Notes under the pieces: model-generated
What the model saw: the letters and a program-made list of their open reading frames with translations, nothing else
Database searches by the model: none
What the model was told of the DNA's origin: nothing
Program-made: the position numbers and the translations under genes
Shown: positions 8,116 to 17,300 of the stretch, in pieces
How the letters are laid out: every line of letters begins with the position of its first letter
Numbering within the stretch: position 1 is the first letter of the stretch
DNA from: a candidate division WOR-3 bacterium
GTDB lineage: Bacteria > Hydrothermota > Tepidihabitantia > SM23-42
Assembly (NCBI GenBank): GCA_029858255.1
Contig: JAOUFJ010000009.1
Location: 16,563-80,562, forward strand
Reading direction: 5' to 3'
DNA: 64,000 nucleotides

Positions 8116-8964
8116 ATGGAATTTGATAATCTTTTAACCAGCGCTTTTGGTTTCGCCGAGAAGTTGATACTCGAACTGCTGCAGAGAGGGGAGAGTGTTT
8201 ATGCAATTTACCCGACCCCAAAAGACGTACCGATGTCTTTTCTTGGCAAGAAGAACATAAAATATGGTTTCTTGAAATTCGAGCATGACCCGATTCTTGA
8301 AAAAACATTACCCAGAAGGGTCAAGCACATTTTCCATATCTTTGATATGTACGGCGGCAGGTTTTCGAAAGTATTCAAAGCCAATACACTGGCCACGCTG
8401 CTGCTGTTGGACTGGGCCAAGAACGTTGGCGCTGAGAGTTTCACACATCTCTCGAGCGGAGAAGTCTATGGCAGAGGCAAAGACCTGACTGAGGAGGCTG
8501 CTCTCGAACCACATGGGTTCTATGCGACTACGAAATACCAGGCAGAGATGTTCTTCAAATACTATCAGCGGGCACTCAGGATAAGTACAGTCCGCTTATT
8601 CTTTCCTTTTGGTAGTGGTGTTGAACAGGGTTTTCTCTTCGACCTCGCACGTGCCGTCAAATCCGGGAATCCTGTGGAATCGACGTATGATCAGATCAGC
8701 CCCACGTTTGGCGACGATATTGTTGCTCCCCTGTTGAAGATCCACGACCGCAAACAGGTTGGTGTTTACAACTTATGTGGTAGCCCGATAAAAGTTGAAA
8801 CGATTGTCGAGAAGATAAGACAGATAATAGGAAAAGAACCCAGCAAAATAACGGTAGAAGAGAACGAACTGACCGGGAACGCCAGACTTGCCAGAGAGAA
8901 ACTTGGTTATGTGGAAACCTCAATTGATGATGCTCTGGAGCGCGCATTTGTGCATATGAAATAG
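8116..8964 (+). CDS. NAD-dependent epimerase/dehydratase (extended SDR), sugar-nucleotide type
   Basis: A 282-residue extended short-chain dehydrogenase. It has a catalytic YATTK (Tyr-x3-Lys) after HLSSGEVYG, the usual Ser before it, and VRLFFPFGSG; all are typical of UDP-sugar epimerases and dehydratases. The N-terminal dinucleotide loop is abnormal: LTSAFGFAEKLILELL replaces the usual TGGAGFIGxxL glycine pattern, and the protein is shorter than most relatives (about 310). It may bind NAD less tightly or be non-classical. The neighbouring radical SAM and glycosyltransferase genes suggest cell-surface glycan work. The mRNA appears leaderless. Confidence 0.8.
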   Translation: MEFDNLLTSAFGFAEKLILELLQRGESVYAIYPTPKDVPMSFLGKKNIKYGFLKFEHDPILEKTLPRRVKHIFHIFDMYGGRFSKVFKANTLATLLLLDWAKNVGAESFTHLSSGEVYGRGKDLTEEAALEPHGFYATTKYQAEMFFKYYQRALRISTVRLFFPFGSGVEQGFLFDLARAVKSGNPVESTYDQISPTFGDDIVAPLLKIHDRKQVGVYNLCGSPIKVETIVEKIRQIIGKEPSKITVEENELTGNARLAREKLGYVETSIDDALERAFVHMK

Positions 8965-9030
8965 CGCAACTGTTTCATGTATGGCCTGCTGTTTTTCCTC
9001 TGTAATTAAATTTGACATATATAGACATTT

Positions 9031-10461
9031 ATGACTGATCTGTTACTGGTTAATCCAAAAGAGGCAGGAGCGTTCTTTGAACGAATGCCGCCTCTGGGTC
9101 TTGCATACATCGCTGGAAAACTCCAGACCCGTGGCTACTCCGTAAAAATCGTGGATTTTGAAGTAGATAGACGCCCGTTAACGTACTGGCTGGATTTGTT
9201 TCAGCCAAAATATCTTGGCATTTCTGGCACCAGTCATACTCGCTTTGAGTCGTTTCGATTGGCAAATGAAGCAAAGGCTTATTCACCGGAGATTGTGACT
9301 ATTTATGGAGGCGTGCATGCCACTTTCACCGGCGTCAATACCCTTCGGCGGATAACCGAAATCGACTATGTTGTATGTGGTGAAGGTGAAGATACAATCG
9401 TAGCGCTGCTTGATAAACTATGCGCTAGTGAAGAACCCGAAGATGTTTGTGGTATATGCTATCGAAAAGGTGAGGACATCGTACAGACGCGTCCGGCACC
9501 GCGCGTCAACCCGCTCGATAGTCTACCCAAACCAGCATATCAACTGCTGAATATGGAACAGTATTCAGTAGAAATGGATTTTCTGGGTCGTAGAGCGATT
9601 TCCCTTCTGACCTCACGGGGTTGTTATGCAAAATGCAGTTTTTGCTCTGCCAGTAGGATGTTCGGACATAAGGTGACGACTCATTCTGCTCAACGTATGC
9701 TCGATGATGTTGAATTTCTTTTCAGTAGCTACGGGTACGAGGGTCTGAAGATTTTTGATAGCACCTTTACCATGAAGAAAGAACATGTTTATGAATTCTG
9801 TGATGAGATAACGAAACGCAAACTCAATTTCCCGTGGGAATGTGAGATAAGAATCGGCTCGGTCGATCTTGAAATGCTTGAGAAGATGAGAGATTCAGGA
9901 TGTTACTATGTCAATTTCGGTGTTGAGTCCGCAAGCCAGCGCGTCCTTGATCTGATGCGTAAAGCTATTAGAGTCGAGCAGGCAGTCGAACTGCTGAATC
10001 TGTGCAACAGTGTAGGTCTGCGTACCAAGGTATTTTTCTCGTTCGGACATATTGGCGAAACAATGGATGACGTGGAGAAGACTTTCGAGTTCATCGACGA
10101 GCATGCCGGTGAGATATCGACCGTGGCCAGCGGTGCTGGTGTGCGTGTCTATCCGGGAACTTATCTGGAAGAATATGCCTTCAAGAATAGTTTTTTACCC
10201 AGCGATTTTGAGTGGAGTTTACCCTATGATGACCCGCGACTTGACAACATTATGCAGACACGGTCGATACCAGTGCTGGTCCAACCGCAACTTGGCTATG
10301 ATGAACTGGAAAGTATTGCGCTACAGGTATACTCACGGAAGTTCAGAGGTTGGAAGGGATTCAAACATGGTGTGAAAAAGGTAACTGATTGGAATAAGCT
10401 AAAGAAACTCTCACGGCTGCTGAGGATAAAAATGAGAAATTTCTTATCGGGGAGGGATTAG
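9031..10461 (+). CDS. B12-binding-domain radical SAM protein
   Basis: A 476-residue protein with an N-terminal cobalamin-binding-like domain (PPLGLAYIAGKLQTRGYSVK, YGGVHATF) and a radical SAM core. The cluster motif CYAKCSFC supplies Cys198, 202 and 205. The C-terminal region is long and untyped. Members of this class methylate unactivated carbons or rearrange lipids, hopanoids and cofactors; the substrate here cannot be told. There is no ribosome-binding site upstream; a weak TATATA ends seven bases before the ATG, so the mRNA may also be leaderless. A glycosyltransferase gene starts four bases after its stop codon. Confidence 0.85.
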   Translation: MTDLLLVNPKEAGAFFERMPPLGLAYIAGKLQTRGYSVKIVDFEVDRRPLTYWLDLFQPKYLGISGTSHTRFESFRLANEAKAYSPEIVTIYGGVHATFTGVNTLRRITEIDYVVCGEGEDTIVALLDKLCASEEPEDVCGICYRKGEDIVQTRPAPRVNPLDSLPKPAYQLLNMEQYSVEMDFLGRRAISLLTSRGCYAKCSFCSASRMFGHKVTTHSAQRMLDDVEFLFSSYGYEGLKIFDSTFTMKKEHVYEFCDEITKRKLNFPWECEIRIGSVDLEMLEKMRDSGCYYVNFGVESASQRVLDLMRKAIRVEQAVELLNLCNSVGLRTKVFFSFGHIGETMDDVEKTFEFIDEHAGEISTVASGAGVRVYPGTYLEEYAFKNSFLPSDFEWSLPYDDPRLDNIMQTRSIPVLVQPQLGYDELESIALQVYSRKFRGWKGFKHGVKKVTDWNKLKKLSRLLRIKMRNFLSGRD

Positions 10462-10465
10462 TTAC

Positions 10466-11530
10466 GTGCGTATCTTGCACCTTTCATTTGAGAACTTCCA
10501 GGACGTGCCTGGTTTGTTGAGTAGAAGTCACAGCTATTTTGGCGACAAGGGTTGCTTGACGACGATGGTCCGTTCCCGGCTTGGTTTTCCAAACGGAATT
10601 TGTTTGCATTACCCGTTTCTCGATTCCGGGTTTCCAAGTAGCCTTTCGAGGATTTTGGGTCGGTACAACGTCAATGTAATGGAAACCGAGTTGAGGCTTA
10701 AAGTGAAAGGCGAAAATCCTTTAGAAAGGTTGTATTTCAAAGCCCGGGATTACACCTGGCTCTATAGATTGAGCCGCGCGTGGCGCCGCTATGAGCTGGA
10801 CAGTTTTGATATCTACCATTTTGACGGGGATGTTCCTTTCATTTACGGTGACCGGATCCTGAAGAAGCTAAAAGGGAAGAAGCTCGTCACGCACTTCTTT
10901 GGAAGCGAGCTCAGAAAATGGGGTATGAATTCCTTTTTGCACGAACACGCCCACCTGAGGTTCACTTCGGAGTTAGACCATACAAAGATAGATCCAACGC
11001 TTTTCTTCGTGCCTATTCCTTACGAAGTTGGTAATATCAAAGCCCGCACGCGCGAGAACAAGGTGTTACGTGTCGGGCATTCGCCGACACGCAGGACCGC
11101 GAAAGGTACTGGAGATATTATTGAAGCGGTGAACCGAATAAAGAAGCATCTGAACTTCGAGTTTCTGCTCATTGAGGGTGTATCCCATAATAAATGCATG
11201 GAATTGAAGGCTATCTGTGATATTGGTATCGATCAGATCGGCAACTACGCCGGAACCGGATACGGCCGCAGCGGATTGGAATTTCTCGCGCTCGGGGCAC
11301 CCACGATTACGGAAATTCCGGATGAATACGAGAGACTGCTACCCGGTCATCCATTTGTCAAAGCTACAAAAAGGGATTTCGAAGAAGTACTTTCGAAATT
11401 GTTGCGCGACCATCAATTACGTGAAAAGAAACGTAAGGAAGGTTTAGAGTGGGTACATGAATTCCCGCATCCGAGACGGATAATCTCAGAAATATACAAG
11501 GAATATCGCAGAATAGGTTGGATTCATTGA
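10466..11530 (+). CDS. Glycosyltransferase, GT-B type (group 1-like)
   Basis: The 354-residue protein has a GT-B-like layout. The first half contains YHFDGDVPFIYGDR and THFFGSELRKWG; the second contains VGHSPTRRTAKGTGDIIEA, IGNYAGTGYGRSGLEFLALG and PTITEIPDEYERL, resembling the donor-binding region of group 1 transferases. The GTG start at 10466 follows a GGAGGG site about ten bases upstream. It is probably co-transcribed with the radical SAM gene (four-base gap), pointing to a shared glycan or glycolipid product. No signal peptide or membrane segment is seen. The sugar and acceptor are unknown. Confidence 0.7.
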   Translation: MRILHLSFENFQDVPGLLSRSHSYFGDKGCLTTMVRSRLGFPNGICLHYPFLDSGFPSSLSRILGRYNVNVMETELRLKVKGENPLERLYFKARDYTWLYRLSRAWRRYELDSFDIYHFDGDVPFIYGDRILKKLKGKKLVTHFFGSELRKWGMNSFLHEHAHLRFTSELDHTKIDPTLFFVPIPYEVGNIKARTRENKVLRVGHSPTRRTAKGTGDIIEAVNRIKKHLNFEFLLIEGVSHNKCMELKAICDIGIDQIGNYAGTGYGRSGLEFLALGAPTITEIPDEYERLLPGHPFVKATKRDFEEVLSKLLRDHQLREKKRKEGLEWVHEFPHPRRIISEIYKEYRRIGWIH

Positions 11531-11546
11531 ATATACCAATTGCATA

Positions 11547-11574
11547 TTGACAAATATGTATTTTGCATTAGAAT
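11547..11574 (+). promoter_or_regulatory. Promoter of the prenyl synthase-dxs-sprA gene run
   Basis: TTGACA (11547-11552), a 16-base spacer and TAGAAT (11569-11574). The ATG at 11592 follows without a recognisable ribosome-binding site, so the leader would be only about ten bases. Confidence 0.75.
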
Positions 11575-11591
11575 TACGTTCTTGAAATATC

Positions 11592-12461
11592 ATGCAGAAA
11601 TTTGCTTTTGATGAATATTTGGCGTGTCAGAAAAATCTGGTGGATGCGGATCTGAAGAAATTTTTTTCGCAGAAGAATGCGCTGTTTGACATCATGTACT
11701 ATTCGGTTGATGGCGGCAAACGGATAAGACCCATACTTGCGATTGCAGGATACGAGGCATGCGGTGGCAGTGATACCGGCGCGATAATGCCCATTGCATG
11801 TGGTCTTGAGTTGATCCATACCTATTCTCTGATCCATGACGACCTGCCGGCAATGGACAATGATGATTTTCGAAGAGGCAAAGCATCGGCCCATCGGAAG
11901 TTCAACGAAGCGACAGCGATCCTTTCCGGTGATGCTCTATTTGCCTATGCCTTTGAGTTGTTCAGCAGCGGTAACGACTATGCGCCCGAGAAATTGGAAG
12001 TGATCAGAGTAGTCAGTGAAGCTGTCGGCCCGCAGGGTGTAGTGCATGGGCAAATGCTCGATATATGCGATATGGAACAGCAGCCGAAGGTTTTGAGAAG
12101 CATACACCTGAACAAGACTGCCAAGTTCCTTGCGGTGGCAATCAAGGTCGGAGCAATAATGGCGGGTGCATCAAGGACGGTGATCGAAAAATTGCACGGT
12201 GCGGGTATCTGTTTGGGGATGCTCTTTCAATACACCGACGACATATTGGATGTAGTTGGAGATAAAAACGCCCTTGGCAAGACGCCGGGAAAAGATGAGG
12301 CGAGCGGTAAGCTGACTGCACCTGCTGTTTACGGTCTCGAAGGTGCACGATTCAGGGCGCAGCGTTACGCCGATCGTGCAAAGGTTCAATTCAGAGAGCT
12401 CGGAAACGAATTTGAGTTTTTCTGTCAGATGACAGATTTTGTGTTGAATCGTTCGTTTTAG
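11592..12461 (+). CDS. ispA: Short-chain polyprenyl diphosphate synthase (farnesyl/geranylgeranyl)
   Basis: A 289-residue trans-prenyltransferase that condenses isopentenyl diphosphate with allylic diphosphates. Both Asp-rich motifs are present: the first, DDLPAMD (residues 83-89), has the two-residue insertion usual for bacterial FPP/GGPP synthases, and the second is DDILD near residue 217. GGKRIRP, the isopentenyl diphosphate site, is at about 41-47. Product chain length cannot be settled from sequence. It sits 15 bases upstream of dxs, joining precursor supply with chain building. Confidence 0.88.
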   Translation: MQKFAFDEYLACQKNLVDADLKKFFSQKNALFDIMYYSVDGGKRIRPILAIAGYEACGGSDTGAIMPIACGLELIHTYSLIHDDLPAMDNDDFRRGKASAHRKFNEATAILSGDALFAYAFELFSSGNDYAPEKLEVIRVVSEAVGPQGVVHGQMLDICDMEQQPKVLRSIHLNKTAKFLAVAIKVGAIMAGASRTVIEKLHGAGICLGMLFQYTDDILDVVGDKNALGKTPGKDEASGKLTAPAVYGLEGARFRAQRYADRAKVQFRELGNEFEFFCQMTDFVLNRSF

Positions 12462-12476
12462 TCATATAAGGAGAAG

Positions 12477-14333
12477 ATGTCATTACTGACAAAGATCAAA
12501 GAACCAAAAGACCTCAAGGGTCTGACGCTTGAGCAACTAGAATCATTGGCCAAAGAAATACGTGCCGAGATAGTCAACACATGCGCGAATACCGGCGGAC
12601 ATGTCGCGCCTTCATTGGGTGTTGTGGAATTAACACTTGCCCTTTATGCAGTTTTCGATGCCGAGCGCGATAAGATCATCTGGGACGTTGGACATCAGAC
12701 CTACACGCAAAAACTGATCACAGGCCGGGCGAAAAGGTTCAAGACTCTGCGAACGTATCATGGAATTAGCGGTTTTCCCAAACGCAGCGAGTCAAAGTAC
12801 GATGTTTTCGATACAGGACATTCTTCAACTTCCCTTTCCGCGGCAACCGGGTTTGCCCTGGCTCGCGATTTTCGGGGTGATAATTACAAGATCGTGAGTG
12901 TAATAGGCGACGGCTCACTTGGTGCGGGTATGGCTTTTGAAGCTCTCAATCACATCGGTCATTTGAAAAAAGACATAATCGTTGTTCTTAATGATAACGA
13001 ACATTCGATTGGAGAGAGTGTAGGCGCGCTCTCCCAGTATCTTAATAAGGTCATAACGACGAGAACCTATAATCGTTTTCGAGATGATCTTTGGAAATTT
13101 CTCGGACGGTTTCCACCTTATTTCCGTGACCGGGGAAGGAATGTGGCAAAGAGGATGCAAGAAGGTCTCAAAGGACTTTATGCGCCATCGATCATATTTG
13201 AAGAGCTGGGATTCAGATATATCGGGCCACTGAACGGTCATAAACTTGGGCAGTTGATAGATACTCTCTCAAGACTAAAAGAGGTTCGCGGTCCATGGTT
13301 TGTACATGTCGTAACCAAAAAAGGTAAGGGCTACGAGCATGCCGAAAAATGCCCTGAGGTATTTCACGGAATCGGTCAGTACTGTGTGGAAACCGGTGAG
13401 GTGAAGAAGAAATCCACTTCATACACCAAGGTTTTCGGTGACGCAATAGTGCGATTGGCCAAGCAGAACGATAAGATCGTGGCCATCAGTGCGGGGATGA
13501 CCCTCGGTACCGGTCTAAAAAAATTCAGTCAGGAGATCCCCGGAAGATTTTTCGATGTTGGCATTACTGAGCAGCATGCCGTTACAATGGCTGCTGCACT
13601 CGCCCTCGATGGTTACATTCCGGTATGTGCGATATACTCTACTTTCCTGCAGCGTGCTTACGATCAAATCATCCACGATGTGAGTTTACAGAAAGCGCCA
13701 GTCATCTTTGCTGTTGACCGGGCTGGACTCGTGGGAGAAGACGGCCCGACGCACCACGGTCCGTTTGACCTGTCTTATTTCAGTTGCATTCCGAATATCG
13801 TTGTTTCGTCACCCCGAAACGGGACAGAGCTTATTGCGCTGCTTAAGACGGCGGTGCAATACCGGCAAGGACCTTTTGTGATACGATATCCAAGATCATC
13901 CTGCGTGTTGGATGACGAAGATCCTGCCCCGCTGTCGATCGGAACATGGGAAACCATATGTGATGGCAGGAATTTGGTCATCGTAGCCACAGGTTCCATG
14001 GTCGAAGAGGCGCAGGGTGCTCTCACAATATTGAAGAGAAAGCGCTTACGTCCGAGCCTTGTCAATGCACGTTTTATAAAGCCTCTCGACGGCGCGTTGC
14101 TCGATAATCTGATGAAGAAGAACAAGACTATCGTAACGGTCGAGGAGAATGTGTGTCACGGTGGCTTGGGTAGTCTTGTTTCCGAATATTGCGGCGAGAG
14201 GAATGCCAGGGTAAGAGTTCGCTGTATCGGTTTACCAAACAGTTATGTCGAACACGGCGCCAGGCAGATATTGCTGAAAATCACACAGCTTAACGCGGAG
14301 GGTATTGCAGAAAGAATTCTTTCAATTTTATGA
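12477..14333 (+). CDS. dxs: 1-deoxy-D-xylulose-5-phosphate synthase
   Basis: A 618-residue thiamine-diphosphate enzyme that condenses pyruvate with glyceraldehyde 3-phosphate, the first step of the MEP isoprenoid pathway. Landmarks are WDVGHQTYTQKLITGR, GHSSTSLSAATGFA, the thiamine-binding GDGSLGAGMAFEALN, DVGITEQHAVTMAAALA with its catalytic Glu, and DRAGLVGEDGPTHHG. Length is normal. AAGGAGA lies four bases before the ATG. Its stop overlaps the sprA start by four bases (ATGA). Confidence 0.96.
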   Translation: MSLLTKIKEPKDLKGLTLEQLESLAKEIRAEIVNTCANTGGHVAPSLGVVELTLALYAVFDAERDKIIWDVGHQTYTQKLITGRAKRFKTLRTYHGISGFPKRSESKYDVFDTGHSSTSLSAATGFALARDFRGDNYKIVSVIGDGSLGAGMAFEALNHIGHLKKDIIVVLNDNEHSIGESVGALSQYLNKVITTRTYNRFRDDLWKFLGRFPPYFRDRGRNVAKRMQEGLKGLYAPSIIFEELGFRYIGPLNGHKLGQLIDTLSRLKEVRGPWFVHVVTKKGKGYEHAEKCPEVFHGIGQYCVETGEVKKKSTSYTKVFGDAIVRLAKQNDKIVAISAGMTLGTGLKKFSQEIPGRFFDVGITEQHAVTMAAALALDGYIPVCAIYSTFLQRAYDQIIHDVSLQKAPVIFAVDRAGLVGEDGPTHHGPFDLSYFSCIPNIVVSSPRNGTELIALLKTAVQYRQGPFVIRYPRSSCVLDDEDPAPLSIGTWETICDGRNLVIVATGSMVEEAQGALTILKRKRLRPSLVNARFIKPLDGALLDNLMKKNKTIVTVEENVCHGGLGSLVSEYCGERNARVRVRCIGLPNSYVEHGARQILLKITQLNAEGIAERILSIL

Positions 14334-17300
14334 TCTTTCTATTTTCTCTTGCGATATTAGCACAATTTACCACTCCCTTTGATGAGAGATTGTACATCGA
14401 TGCCTACGGTGAATTCGTTATATACGCCCGGTATTTTCAAGGAACCCTGGTCAGTATCGATACTGTAAAGACGATCGAGGATTACATATCCTCTGGTTTC
14501 TATACGCGCAACCAGGGACTGTTGCTCAGAGAGTTGAAGCAGGACATGGCAGAGAGCGGAGGTTACGCAAATAAGGGGCTGTTCGGAACTTTCGAGATTC
14601 CCCTACCAAAGGGCGGCTTCAGCGATTTCATGGGCGAAACAGGAAAACTTGATGTCGGTGGCTATGTCAAGATTACCCTCGGCGGCAGTGAGACTTTTGT
14701 TTCTAACGTGCCCGGATTGGTCGGTCCATCACTCTGGCCTGAGTTGGAGATGAATCAGGAAATGGCTATCAATCTCGACGGCCAGGTCGGCGACCGGGTG
14801 AGGGTATTCATTGACCATAATTCCGAACGGATCAATGAGAGCCAGAATAAGATCACCGTGACTTACCAGGGGCGCGAAGATGAAGTTATACAGGAAATCC
14901 AGGGCGGCGACACTGAGTTGAAAATCCCGACCACGACCTATACCGGAGACATCCCTTCGCACCGTGGTCTTTTTGGCATAAAATCAAGCGCCAAATTTGG
15001 ACCGGTGGATCTTGTGGCAATCGCCTCTAATGAGCAAACCCAACATCAGGAAATCGATATCGAAGGTAGTGTGCAGGCACAGGCCGATACGATATGGGAC
15101 CGCGAGTATCAGAAACGCAGATTCTTTTGGCTGGGTACCAACGAAACAATAATCCCAGAATCTCTGCAGGTGTACATTGATGATAACAATTTTCAGAACA
15201 ACAATGTAGCCGGCGGCATCACCCTCTACGGGACGGCTTATGTTGATGTTAATGGCGATGATATTATTCCCGATGATACCCTGCAGTCTGAAGTTGGCTA
15301 TTTCACTTTGAAATACCTTGAGCAGGATTACATATTCATCCCGGGTAACAATATCGTTGAACTCAAGCAAGGTCTTCAGAAGGACGCTGAGGTTCTCGGC
15401 GTAAAATATAGTCTTCTGCGTAATGGACAGATAGTAAATGTTGGCGGCATAGTGCAGGATACAGTGGTGCTGAAACTTGTATGCCCGAAGAGCCCGGATA
15501 GTACATCGGTCACCTGGCAGTATGAGTTGAGGAATTACTATCAGATAGTGGCTCCTGGGTCGCGGCTTGATTCATTGAAGATCTTCTATATCACACCTGG
15601 TGGACAGCACAGAGACCGCAATGATGTCGGTGATACATATCTTGAAATTCTGGGACTCGACGATAACAAGGATGGAAGGGTCGATGATTATTTTGGCGAG
15701 TACGGGTTTGACGCAGGCCGTGGTCTTCTGATTTTCAGAGATTCACTACCCTTTGCATCCGACACGCTGGACGACCCCGATCTTGAAATCTACGAGAATC
15801 CATATTACATGCAGGGGCGCGGAAAGTATTATCTATACAAGAAGACAGTTGAATCCCGTCCCGTATTTTCACTGCCACCGAATGTTGTTGATGTGACGGT
15901 ATACGTCGACGGTTACGAACAGACTGAAGGCGTGGATTATTACGTCAATCTTGATCTCGGGGAACTCGAGTTCAAGAAAGTCATACCGCCTACCGCGCGC
16001 GTCAAGATACACGTTGAATATGCACCGTTCTTCTCGGCGGCTCAAAAATCGCTTATCGGCGTGAGAGCAAGCATGAAGTCCTTTGGTGATGCGTCACTCG
16101 GTTCTTCTTTCTTCTATCGGACCGAGTCTTATCCAACGGATCGCGTGCGGCTGCGGGAGGAGCCTTTTAATCGCATGGTTTGGGAAGCGGATATGTCTTT
16201 ACCACAGAAACTGCCGTTCCTTACAAGAGCCGTTGACTGGCTTCCCTTGGTCCAGACCGAAGCCGAATCGAAAATCAATTTGAATGTCGAAACTGCTTAT
16301 TCGATCTCCGATTTGAATTCCAAGGGTGAAGTGTATCTCGACGACCTGGAATCATCAACGATAGTGACTAATGAGATTTCGATCACGTACAGTGATTGGG
16401 TTCAATCATCAAGGCCAGTAGGCATGCTACAAGATGATCTAGCTATCGAAAGAATACTCTGGTATAATCCGCGAGGTGCTGAGGTTCTTACTGCCGGAGA
16501 TATCTATCTAGACCCGCTTGATCCAAATGAAACTGCTCATGTTTTGAGACTTGTATTCAATCCTGACGACCTGTCGTCGTTCGCTGGCTTAATGCAGTAT
16601 ATGTACAGCGCGAATTTCGATGATTGCGAAAATCTCGAGTTTATCGTAAGGGGCAATGGTGGTCGTATCCATGTTGACCTGGGTCAGGAAATGGCCGAGG
16701 ACCAATTACGGCGCAATAGCACTGGAATACTGGTCGGTGTCGGTGTTCTGGATGATGAGGACCGCGACCACAATGGTTCATGGAACGAAAGCAGTGAGGA
16801 TACCGGATATGATGGTGTCTTTGGTGTTGATGAGGAGAACGTGGCCGGCGATGACGCAAATGATGACTATACCGAAAGTGACTATACCGGAGGTATAAAT
16901 GGCAGTGAGAGTAATCATCTATGGAATACGGAAGATATCAACCGTAATGGAATTCTGAACGTCGACAACATTTATTACAGTTATGTAGTCAATCTGGATT
17001 CCACAGAATTCATGGTCGAAAATGCAGGTCTTCAGGAAGGTTGGACGATGTTTCGCATCCCGATCAAAGACACGATGGCTTTTGACACTGTATTGGGGCA
17101 ACCGGATTGGCGTACCATCAGGTATGTACGTATCTGGCTGGAGAATTTCTCTTCTGCCGAAACACTTGAAATATATCGTCTTTTTGCCACGGGCAGCAGA
17201 TGGAAGAATTATGGTGTCAATGGAGATCTTTCGACGTGGGACTCAACAGAAGTGTTTACACTGACCCCGGTCAACACCAGAACACACTCCTACTACGAGT

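Noticed and set aside
16641..16898. Antisense and alternative-frame ORFs rich in His/Pro/Arg inside sprA
   Set aside because: They arise from the Asp-rich calcium-loop codons of sprA read in other frames.
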